A DNA stretch of 17,210 nt from an uncultured Oscillospiraceae bacterium (GCA_910589395.1 CAJUTL010000047.1:1-17210), one strand, 5' to 3'; shown: positions 6,909 through 13,040, counted from the stretch's first letter. Notes: generated from the letters alone by a model not told the origin. Numbers and translations are program-made.

Positions 6909-7636
6909 ATTTTTGCAATCTCCTCGTCACGTAGTATTTTCAATTTTTCAGCAATATCCGGGCGGCCGTAATCCAAAGCCAAATCAATCTCCAGCTGATA
7001 TGCGTCATGTTCCATTTGCTTCCACCTTTCTTTATTCGTAAACGCCCCTCTCATTCCAGGGAATCCATTTGCACGGTCATCACAAAAATGCTTGTACTCA
7101 TGAAGCCAACCGCTGTAGCTGGTTCCCGGAGCAGCGTGAAATTGTCCAGGTTCACCAGGATTTATACCGGGGGAATACCCAATCGAACCTTTTCCATAAC
7201 GCATCTCCACGCCGGAGTTTTCCATATCGGTTTTCATTTTTTCAATTTCCTCTGGGTGAGAATCCTCCGCCGCACCAGTTATTTCAAACGTGGGATCACG
7301 CCGCTTTTGCTCTTCACTTCTTTCTATTGTATCAATCTTTCTGGTTTTTTCAACCTCTTTCTTATCTTCTTTGAATTCCTCCCCGATTTTCGGTAGTTCA
7401 AGCATTTCTCCCGATAAGCCCTCGTCTCTCTGCAACACCTCCCCCGTATCGTCCCCAAGCAAATCCGGAAGCTGGGAGGTATCGTCTAAACGGTACCCAT
7501 TCCTTTCCAGCAGATACCGCGAAGTTTCGGGGCTGAAGCCCTCGGCCTTCAGAATATGGTAGGCCTGTTCCACCTGCTTTGGCGCAGCTACATTTTCCTG
7601 ATAACAAAACCCGGGAGCACAGCCTTTTAGGTGCAC
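6905..7636 (-). CDS. Orphan zincin toxin C-terminal module
   Basis: The open frame is 243 residues; the first 13 are read from the previous terminator, so the true module begins near residue 14 (ENVAAPKQVEQAY), in the last part of the 79-residue repeat. Residues 53-112 are an acidic/basic linker that closely follows that of the full-length toxin. Residues 113-243 are the toxin domain with LHEYKHFCDD (H179, E180, H183; HExxH) and a downstream EHDAYQLE (E209, possible third zinc ligand). This is a zincin metallopeptidase signature of the kind used as polymorphic toxin domains (Tox-MPTase group). It is most similar to the C-terminus of the expressed toxin, so it is a variant cassette. No start signal, promoter or N-terminus is visible. 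Confidence 0.75.
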   Translation of the reverse strand: MHLKGCAPGFCYQENVAAPKQVEQAYHILKAEGFSPETSRYLLERNGYRLDDTSQLPDLLGDDTGEVLQRDEGLSGEMLELPKIGEEFKEDKKEVEKTRKIDTIERSEEQKRRDPTFEITGAAEDSHPEEIEKMKTDMENSGVEMRYGKGSIGYSPGINPGEPGQFHAAPGTSYSGWLHEYKHFCDDRANGFPGMRGAFTNKERWKQMEHDAYQLEIDLALDYGRPDIAEKLKILRDEEIAKI

Positions 7637-7647
7637 TTCCGGGTTTT
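7606..7647 (-). terminator. Terminator of JAB cassette B
   Basis: The same hairpin as at 3900-3941, followed on the minus strand by TTTTGTTATC, 31 bases beyond the immunity gene at 7679-8053. Confidence 0.75.
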
Positions 7648-7678
7648 GCAGTAATTATAGAGAAGCCTCCTTAATGGC

Positions 7679-8053
7679 TCAAAAGCTTCTATGCCTTCTC
7701 TGCCATTCCGCAGTTACATCTTGAAGATATTTTTCAAATTTCTCCCAGCTGTAGTTCACCACGGTATCAAAGTGCTTTTCTTTTAGAGTTTCAACTCTTC
7801 CTTCCTTTAGATATTCTTCAAATTCTTCATCGCTCAAATTTCTACACTTGTCAATAGTTCCTCCTGGATCAAAACACCTGTCATCAATCATGTATTTGTT
7901 ATAGTAATATTTCCTTCTCCCAGTTTCTTCTTTTTCTTTTTTCAGTTCTTTTACATACGCCGCGAATTCCTCCTCGTCCAGCGCATAGATAAGATCGATA
8001 AAGTCTTTGGGAACAGGATTTCCTTTGGCAAGGTAACTTTTACAATAATCCAT
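7679..8053 (-). CDS. Putative immunity protein for JAB toxin B
   Basis: A 124-residue paralogue of the gene at 3973-4347. The ATG at 8053 follows AGGTG and lies five bases after the toxin stop; the longer frame from 8077 overlaps the toxin and is less likely. The protein is charged and helical with no signal peptide or membrane segment. The divergent block runs from about residue 41 to 72 (for example EETGRRKYYYNKYMIDDRCF against KSRNAKYYYNNYMIDDREL in copy A). The ends are almost unchanged, which points to a specificity-determining centre. Confidence 0.75.
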   Translation of the reverse strand: MDYCKSYLAKGNPVPKDFIDLIYALDEEEFAAYVKELKKEKEETGRRKYYYNKYMIDDRCFDPGGTIDKCRNLSDEEFEEYLKEGRVETLKEKHFDTVVNYSWEKFEKYLQDVTAEWQRRHRSF

Positions 8054-8058
8054 TTTCT

Positions 8059-8796
8059 TCACCTCAATTTCTTCCATGTAAAATGATAACGTTCGGCCAG
8101 TTCATCCAGTGCTTTTTCTTGTGCTGTTTTTTCAGTATACCTCTTATACTTTCGGATAGCAACTTTAAAATCTTCCTCCGGTATTTCTGTTTCCGGTTTA
8201 GTATAGTAATATACACTACCGTCATGCCCAACAACAATTCCGGCAGCACGTTCACTTCTTAACAGTGCATTTATGTCTGTACTGCTGGGCGGCAAACCTT
8301 TTGGGTGATTATGAATCAGTAAAATTTGTGATCCCATACTCTCAGCGGCATTGAGCTTTGCTTCAAACTTTTCTGATCGTTCCACACCGGAATGGCCTTC
8401 CACTCCTGCTCGGTTTCCTATTTCCGTTCCATCATTCAGGTCAATGGCATAGAGCGTTTCCATTTTCCTGCCGTCATATGTATTTAGCAGCCACCCCGCT
8501 CGGGTAGAAATGACACGAGAAACTTTTTCGTTGTCTGTCAGTTGCGAAAAACACGCTTCGTAGTCGGTTTGATCGATACTGCTCCAGGAGACTCCGTAAT
8601 CTCCGCCCTTTCCCTTCCGATGAGACCACTCTTCTTCACGAACAAGAGCACGGTTTTGATTTATTTCTCCTTCATGGAACAGATCCGTTCCATACCACTT
8701 TAATCCGGGGGACTGTAAGTCAGCACCACTTTCCGCCACCGAGGGAAGTTCCAGCAGGTTATCTGCGAAATACCCGCTATTTTCTGGTAAGCTCAA
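8059..8796 (-). CDS. Orphan JAB/JAMM-type toxin C-terminal module, copy B
   Basis: A 245-residue open frame. Residues 1-100 are identical to copy A; I count 19 substitutions, all between residues 101 and 226, and none in 227-245. The JAMM-like residues H162, H164, S171 and D174 (IHNHPKGLPPSSTD) are kept in both copies, so both domains could be active. As in copy A, the frame opens at a TTG without a ribosome site just after a terminator hairpin and begins inside the stalk-repeat motif. It is the first module after the expressed toxin operon. JAB-domain toxins are known in the polymorphic toxin literature; substrate and activity here are unknown. Confidence 0.75.
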   Translation of the reverse strand: MSLPENSGYFADNLLELPSVAESGADLQSPGLKWYGTDLFHEGEINQNRALVREEEWSHRKGKGGDYGVSWSSIDQTDYEACFSQLTDNEKVSRVISTRAGWLLNTYDGRKMETLYAIDLNDGTEIGNRAGVEGHSGVERSEKFEAKLNAAESMGSQILLIHNHPKGLPPSSTDINALLRSERAAGIVVGHDGSVYYYTKPETEIPEEDFKVAIRKYKRYTEKTAQEKALDELAERYHFTWKKLR

Positions 8797-8843
8797 GATC
8801 GCTCGTAAACCGAATTAAAAACTACTTGGTTTCTATAGATAGC

Positions 8844-8882
8844 AAACCCCAGCAGGCTGCTGAGTGGCAGCCTGCTGGGGTT
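8844..8882 (-). terminator. Terminator of the expressed toxin operon
   Basis: The same hairpin as 5138-5176. It is the first strong hairpin encountered by transcription from the toxin promoter after the full-length toxin, its immunity gene, the toxin remnant and the SH3-like gene, so it probably ends the primary transcript and insulates the modules beyond. Confidence 0.7.
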
Positions 8883-8911
8883 CGCTTTTCCTTTTCTGAG
8901 CGGTTCAGAAA

Positions 8912-9103
8912 CTAGAATATTTTATTCTCTTTGCGCAAATCTTCTTCTGAGCCTTCTATAACCTCAAAAGCCTCCGGGGGAAAAAGATATGATTCATCAA
9001 ACAGAGTCATAATCCTATACCAGCCTTTTTCAATGGATAAAACCTCCCAGACTGATCCAGTAGGAAGTGCTACAAAATCATGCCCCAAATATTTTACTTT
9101 CAA
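8912..9103 (-). CDS. Putative immunity protein, small SH3-like (copy B)
   Basis: 63 residues, starting MKVKYLGHD at a TTG codon with AAAGGAG nine bases upstream. It shares VLSIEKGWYRIMT and the entire C-terminal third with the gene at 5206-5397, while residues 8-16 and 33-37 differ. It follows a 43-residue toxin remnant, whose stop overlaps its start as TTGA. It is in the same transcript as the full-length toxin and before any terminator, so it is probably expressed. It may protect against a toxin that this strain no longer encodes intact here. Confidence 0.75.
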   Translation of the reverse strand: MKVKYLGHDFVALPTGSVWEVLSIEKGWYRIMTLFDESYLFPPEAFEVIEGSEEDLRKENKIF

Positions 9104-9231
9104 TTCAGTCGCTCCTTTTCAATATAGAAAGAACCGTGTATATCCTGCCCTTTGCCAACATTAAAAACCCTGTTTTTCCTTTCCAACGAACTTTCACTCA
9201 TAAGCCCCCTAATCCAGCCACTCAGGCTCAT
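9100..9231 (-). pseudogene. Remnant of a toxin C-terminus (43 aa)
   Basis: A short frame from ATG 9231 (overlapping the upstream immunity stop as ATGA) to TGA 9100 (overlapping the next immunity start as TTGA). Its end, VGKGQDIHGSFYIEKERLN, occupies exactly the position that a toxin module has before the SH3-like immunity gene at 5206-5397. It weakly resembles that toxin's end (GKFDFFVKEWLD). No stalk repeat or complete domain remains. It is most simply the last codons of a toxin that was replaced when a zincin/immunity pair recombined upstream. It could instead be an intact small protein; no family is recognised. Confidence 0.5.
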
Positions 9232-9566
9232 ATTAAGCCTTCAAATTTGCATGCAATGAGATCTTTTACGAGCTTTTCGTCTCCTTGATATTTTTCAACA
9301 CCACAAACCTCCAGAGCTGCTTGAGCAACATCGCTAATTCTCCACCCTAACAACGATTTATGATTATCTTTTGCCATTAGCAGGCCCTCCAGAAATTCGG
9401 GACTCCTTTCCTGAAACATCATTCCAGATACAATAGCGTTCAGAACAAGGAAGGTTTTCCCTTCTTTTATTCCATCATTTTTGATTCCGTCAAGAATATC
9501 TTCCCGTGATCCTTGATACATTCTATTTACTTGCATCTGTATTTTATCGGGTGATTCTTTAATCAT
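9228..9566 (-). CDS. Putative immunity protein for the expressed zincin toxin
   Basis: A 112-residue, soluble, mostly helical protein with no recognised family. Its ATG overlaps the stop of the full-length toxin (ATGA), so the two are translationally coupled, the usual arrangement for a cognate immunity gene. It is paralogous to the gene at 6579-6908, which is likewise coupled to a similar zincin domain. Shared blocks are MQVNxMYQGSREDIL, ERSPxF, DVAxAALxVCGVEKYQG and LIACKFEG. Three extra residues fall near residues 26-34. The immunity role is inferred from position and co-variation of the pairs. Confidence 0.75.
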   Translation of the reverse strand: MIKESPDKIQMQVNRMYQGSREDILDGIKNDGIKEGKTFLVLNAIVSGMMFQERSPEFLEGLLMAKDNHKSLLGWRISDVAQAALEVCGVEKYQGDEKLVKDLIACKFEGLI

Positions 9567-11995
9567 AATCCTGCAATCTCCTTATCACGAAGTATTTTCA
9601 GTTTTTCAGCAATATCCGGGCGACCGTAATCCAAAGCCAAGTCAATCTCCAACTGATAAGCATCAAATTCCCATTGCTTTGTTCTTTCCCGATCCATTCG
9701 CCCTCTCATTCCAAGATATCCAGCAGCACGGTCATCACAAAAGTGCTTATATTCATGTAGACAACCACTATAGCTGGTTTTTCCCGGCGCAACATGGAAT
9801 TGTCCAGGTTGACCGGGGTATATACCAGGGGAATATCCTATGGAACCATCTCCATAGCATATCTCCACGCCGGAGTCTGCCATATCATCTATCATTCTTT
9901 CATAGCCCTCAGGGTCAAAGTTCTCCGCCGCGCCGGTTACTTCAAACATGGGATCATGTTTTATCAGCATCTCACTTCTTTCTATTGTATCAATCTCTCT
10001 GGATTTTTCAACCCCTTTCCTGTCGTCTCCAAATTCCTCTCCACTCTCCGGCAGCTCAAGCATTTCTCCTGAAGAGGACTCGTCTCTCTGCAGCAAGTCC
10101 TCCTTGCCATCATCAAGCAGGCTCGGAAGCTGGGAGGTATCGTCTAAACGGTATCCATTCCTTTCCAGCAGATACCGCGAAGTTTCGGGGCTGAAGCCCT
10201 CGGCCTTCAGAATATGGTAGGCCTGCTGCGCCGAGGGACGGGACAAAGCGTTATCCATGGAAAAGCCTCTGTTTTCCATGAGGTACTGAAAGGCTCCCTG
10301 GGCTCCCAGCTGGTTTATCAGGGCGTGAGCCCCTGCTTCCGGGACCTCGCCCAGCAGGCTGGAGCTTAACGGAATCATGGAAGCACCCTGCTGAGTGGCG
10401 CTTCCCGGCTGCCAGGAGAAACCGCCCTGCCCGCTCCCCGTACCTCTCAAGGCTCTGTTTCCCAGGAACATTGATACCGCTCCGTCTATTTTGGCTTGCC
10501 GCAGTGCGTCCTCTACGGTGGCTCCCCGGAAGGCCGCCTTCGCGTAGCTGTCGGCGCTTCGCATAGCTCCCAGATAAGCCGTGCCCATTCCCGGCATACC
10601 AACGGCACTCATGACAGCCGCCGGGGCCGTATCCGCTATAGAATAAACATCTTCCACGCCTTTTTTCAATATCGGGTTGTCAATTTGCTCCAGCCCCGTC
10701 TGACGGGCAAGGTCACTTCCGATAAGCTTACTCTGTCCCGGAGTGTAGGGGTCTGCCAGCAGTCCTTTTCGTTCCTCAGGTAATGTGGTGGCTTCCATCA
10801 TGTCGCCGAAAACCAGTGCTCTGCCGATAGCCTTTTCAGGCACAGAATAGATTCCCGCAATTACCGGGTGTTCTTGCGCGACTGTTTGAACGTCCTCAAG
10901 ATGAGATTTTGTCCTGCTTTCGTTGATCTCCCGCCGCAGGCTTTCCATGTATGGCGTTGCCCGATTTCCATTTTCGTCTTTCCCGTAGTAGTAAGCGATC
11001 ATGTTTTGATCTATCGGGGCTAACGACTTCCTATCCCGTTCCAGTTCTATCTGGGCCTGCGTGTAATCAGGTTGATCTGAATCAGGAACATAATGCCCAA
11101 ACGAATCGTTTAGCTGATTCTGCAGAAAGGTATTTCCCTTCTCCACATACTTCCAAAAGTCAGGATCCTTCAGGGCCTCAAATTTTTGGTGGGCGCGGTC
11201 CTTTTCCCCTTCCGCGAGAAACAGCTGGGTTCTCCAGAAAGCTTCCGCTTGATCCAGTTCCTCCCATTCGTCCAGATCCCGGAAATACTGGTCGTTTGCC
11301 TCGTTGGCATAGTCCGGGTCCACGGAGAAGGTACCGGCAACCCTTTTCTCTATTTCCGTTTTTTTCTCCTGAATTTCGGAAATTTGATCTGTCGCCTGGT
11401 TTATCACCGAGATATACACCAGCTCCTGTACGCCCTGCACCTCCGGCCGGACTTCCTCGGAAAGCTCCTCCAAGTCGTCTCCCCGGTAGCTGTTTAAGAG
11501 CGCCGCGTATTGGCTCTGAAAGGTCTTCTGGCCGTCAGCGGCCTGTTGATACGTTTGCTGATCGCTGGAATACTGCTGCCGCAAAGCTTCCTCGGAGGCT
11601 TCAAAATCCAGATAGTCTTTTTTATATACCGTCAGAGCGTTTTCCTGCCGTTTAATACTTTCCGCCAGCGCGTCCCGTTCTTGCTTCAGCTCCGGGGTGG
11701 GGGTCATTTCATAGTCCTGATTCAGCTGCGCCAGCTTTCCCTTATCCTGCTGAATTCCCGCTTGATAATCAAGGTAGCTCTGCTTCGCGCCGGCCGCGAT
11801 CCCCTTTTTTGCGCCCAGATATTTTCGCGTGTAAGCAGCATCTTTTTTGGTCTTTTCCACCCTTTGATTCTGTTCGCTTTTTTCCCGATACGCCTGATTG
11901 AGCTCCGCCGCCGTTGGCCCGGCGCTTTCGCTCTTTCGGCGCTTGGTGGGCGCGACAACTTCAAAATGCTTTCCATCGCTGCTGATTCTTGCCAT
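9563..11995 (-). CDS. Full-length polymorphic toxin with C-terminal zincin domain
   Basis: An 810-residue protein with ATG at 11995 behind GAGGAGG. Regions: 30-215, Gln/Lys/Glu-rich coiled coils; 225-420, a charged helical region (SVDPDY, DPDFWKYVEKG, QEHPVIAG); about 450-520, a Gly/Ala-rich, mildly hydrophobic stretch (MSAVGMPGMGTAYLGA, AVSMFLGN); 525-540, FSWQPGSATQQG; 546-624, one 79-residue repeat; 625-680, an acidic linker; 681-810, the toxin domain. The toxin domain carries LHEYKHFCDD (H747, E748, H751) and WEFDAYQLE (E776, possible third zinc ligand), a Glu-zincin-like metallopeptidase site. No signal peptide, LXG, WXG100, MuF or RHS region is recognised, so the export route is unknown. 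It is the only member of the locus with promoter, start and N-terminus, and heads the array. The repressor at 12215-12952 is divergent. Confidence 0.8.
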   Translation of the reverse strand: MARISSDGKHFEVVAPTKRRKSESAGPTAAELNQAYREKSEQNQRVEKTKKDAAYTRKYLGAKKGIAAGAKQSYLDYQAGIQQDKGKLAQLNQDYEMTPTPELKQERDALAESIKRQENALTVYKKDYLDFEASEEALRQQYSSDQQTYQQAADGQKTFQSQYAALLNSYRGDDLEELSEEVRPEVQGVQELVYISVINQATDQISEIQEKKTEIEKRVAGTFSVDPDYANEANDQYFRDLDEWEELDQAEAFWRTQLFLAEGEKDRAHQKFEALKDPDFWKYVEKGNTFLQNQLNDSFGHYVPDSDQPDYTQAQIELERDRKSLAPIDQNMIAYYYGKDENGNRATPYMESLRREINESRTKSHLEDVQTVAQEHPVIAGIYSVPEKAIGRALVFGDMMEATTLPEERKGLLADPYTPGQSKLIGSDLARQTGLEQIDNPILKKGVEDVYSIADTAPAAVMSAVGMPGMGTAYLGAMRSADSYAKAAFRGATVEDALRQAKIDGAVSMFLGNRALRGTGSGQGGFSWQPGSATQQGASMIPLSSSLLGEVPEAGAHALINQLGAQGAFQYLMENRGFSMDNALSRPSAQQAYHILKAEGFSPETSRYLLERNGYRLDDTSQLPSLLDDGKEDLLQRDESSSGEMLELPESGEEFGDDRKGVEKSREIDTIERSEMLIKHDPMFEVTGAAENFDPEGYERMIDDMADSGVEICYGDGSIGYSPGIYPGQPGQFHVAPGKTSYSGCLHEYKHFCDDRAAGYLGMRGRMDRERTKQWEFDAYQLEIDLALDYGRPDIAEKLKILRDKEIAGL
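10124..10360 (-). repeat. 79-aa stalk repeat in the full-length toxin
   Basis: Encodes residues 546-624. It matches the tandem units at 5874-6347 and the partial units at the start of the other modules; it is the obvious homology for exchange of toxin ends. Confidence 0.85.
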
Positions 11996-12038
11996 TTCGT
12001 CCTCCTCTTCTTTGTTTTCTCCGCATACGTTTGAAAAA

Positions 12039-12055
12039 ATCTTAGAAGCTAAGAT
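12039..12055. promoter_or_regulatory. Operator-like dyad O1
   Basis: ATCTTAG-AAG-CTAAGAT, a perfect 17-bp palindrome with core TCTTA-N5-TAAGA. It covers the expected start site and first bases of the toxin transcript. Confidence 0.75.
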
Positions 12056-12061
12056 AATTTT

Positions 12062-12090
12062 AGTATAGTCTTATACGCAAAGACTGTCAA
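12062..12090 (-). promoter_or_regulatory. Sigma-A-type promoter of the toxin operon
   Basis: TTGACA (12085-12090) and TATACT (12062-12067) are separated by 17 bases, close to consensus. The predicted start is near 12055, leaving about a 60-base leader before the toxin ATG. This is the only convincing promoter found for the island. Confidence 0.85.
12068..12084. promoter_or_regulatory. Operator-like dyad O2 inside the promoter spacer
   Basis: GTCTTA-TACGC-AAAGAC is the same TCTTA-N5-TAAGA form with one mismatch. It fills exactly the 17-base spacer between -35 and -10 of the toxin promoter, so a bound repressor would exclude RNA polymerase. Confidence 0.7.
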
Positions 12091-12108
12091 CCCCTTTTTC
12101 CCTCTTTT

Positions 12109-12123
12109 TCTTATTGGCTAAGA
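12109..12123. promoter_or_regulatory. Operator-like dyad O3
   Basis: TCTTA-TTGGC-TAAGA, a perfect match to the arms of O1 with the same 5-base spacing. It lies just upstream of the -35 of the repressor promoter, where binding could tune repressor synthesis. Confidence 0.7.
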
Positions 12124-12130
12124 TTTTTCG

Positions 12131-12159
12131 TTGACCTCGCGGAAAAAACGTGATAGGAT
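12131..12159 (+). promoter_or_regulatory. Promoter of the S24 repressor gene
   Basis: TTGACC (12131-12136) and TAGGAT (12154-12159) are spaced by 17 bases. The -10 is weak (four of six). The predicted start is near 12166, about 50 bases before the ATG. Confidence 0.55.
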
Positions 12160-12214
12160 AAGAGCATCAAGTGTGGAAATGCTCCGCTTTCACGCCCAAA
12201 AAGGAGGAACCTAT

Positions 12215-12952
12215 ATGAAACGCGTTCCGATCCCCCCGCTGCTCAAGCAGCTCAGAAGCGCCTCAGGGCTTTCCGGAAGAGATGTGGCCCGGAAGCTGGC
12301 CCTTTACGGCATTTCCCTTTCCGAAAAAACGCTGTACGGATACGAAAACGGCGTCAGCATGCCAAATGCCGATGTTTTTCTGGCCCTTTGCAGCATCTAC
12401 GACTGTGAGGAGTTGGCCGGTCTCGGCTCAGCGGCAGATTTTTCCATGGAGGAATACGGCCTGATAAAAAAATACCGTGTACTGGATGTACACGGGAAAC
12501 GGGTGGTCGATAGCGCTCTGGAGCTGGAATATGACCGCATCACCCACGTTGTGGAGCGGAAGGAAACCGGGAATATCACCTACATCAACTGCTATGATCT
12601 GGCGGTTTCCGCCGGGCCCGGCGAGCCTTGGGCAGACGACAGCGGCTACAAAACCATGCTGGAGATCCCCACGGAGCAGGTGCCGGAAAACGCCCATTAC
12701 TGTGCCAGAGTCAACGGAAATAGCATGGAGCCTGCCTATAAGGACGGCGATATCGTCTTTGTGGAGCGGCTGGACGAGCTGGTGAGAGAAGGCGAGATCG
12801 GTATTTTCGCCTTAAACGGAGAAGGCTATATCAAGCGTCTGGGAGACCGGGAGCTGATTTCCCTGAACCCCGAGTATGACCCCATTCCCCTTCACGAATT
12901 CGACGACCTGCGCTGTCAGGGCAGGGTGCTGGGAAAATTGGGCATAAGCTGA
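12215..12952 (+). CDS. CI/LexA-like repressor: HTH plus S24 autopeptidase
   Basis: A 245-residue regulator. Residues 5-65 form an XRE-type helix-turn-helix (LLKQLRSASGLSGRDVARKL, then SEKTLYGYENG). Residues about 120-245 are an S24/LexA-type peptidase: a possible self-cleavage Ala133-Gly134 in AVSAGPG, catalytic Ser170 in VNGNSMEP and Lys207 in GEGYIKRL. Family members repress promoters as dimers and inactivate themselves by cleavage, often on RecA activation. The frame is open from 12131, but AAAGGAGG at 12200-12207 fixes the ATG at 12215. It is divergent from the toxin operon, with three dyad operators between. It is therefore the likely repressor of the toxin island. Binding and SOS response are inferred. 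Confidence 0.88.
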   Translation: MKRVPIPPLLKQLRSASGLSGRDVARKLALYGISLSEKTLYGYENGVSMPNADVFLALCSIYDCEELAGLGSAADFSMEEYGLIKKYRVLDVHGKRVVDSALELEYDRITHVVERKETGNITYINCYDLAVSAGPGEPWADDSGYKTMLEIPTEQVPENAHYCARVNGNSMEPAYKDGDIVFVERLDELVREGEIGIFALNGEGYIKRLGDRELISLNPEYDPIPLHEFDDLRCQGRVLGKLGIS

Positions 12953-12954
12953 TA

Positions 12955-13006
12955 AAACCTGTATTCATAACCGGAGAACGACGGCTGTGAATACAGGTTT
13001 TTCTTT
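12955..13006 (+). terminator. Terminator of the repressor gene
   Basis: A 13-bp stem AAACCTGTATTCA / TGAATACAGGTTT with a 20-base loop is followed by TTCTTT, directly after the repressor stop. Confidence 0.85.
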
Positions 13007-13040
13007 GCGGATTTTTTGGGGAAAGGGCAGGGCGGCAGAT

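Larger units (their letters stand above)
7560..8989 (-). repeat. 1.43-kb direct repeat, copy B (JAB cassette)
   Basis: Counterpart of 3854-5283 at a constant offset of 3706 bases. See copy A for the mosaic pattern of identity. Confidence 0.9.

Noticed and set aside
2990..8890. Integron-like attC sites at the cassette boundaries
   Set aside because: The conserved TTTGYTATC does not fit GTTRRRY/RYYYAAC cores, stems look like ordinary terminators, and no integron integrase is present in the window.
10951..12034. Long + strand frames opposite the full-length toxin
   Set aside because: They are antisense shadows; the minus strand has promoter, ribosome site and homology to the other modules.
12025..12040. 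A Gram-positive LexA (DinR) box near the toxin promoter
   Set aside because: GTTTG is present but the matching CGAAC half is not; the TCTTA-N5-TAAGA dyads explain the region better.
12145..12165. A fourth operator around the TAAGA in GATAGGATAAGAG
   Set aside because: Only one half-site fits; the partner half matches two of five bases.
12131..12214. A longer N-terminus for the S24 repressor starting at 12131
   Set aside because: The first codons overlap the promoter; the strong AAAGGAGG site and HTH position support the ATG at 12215.
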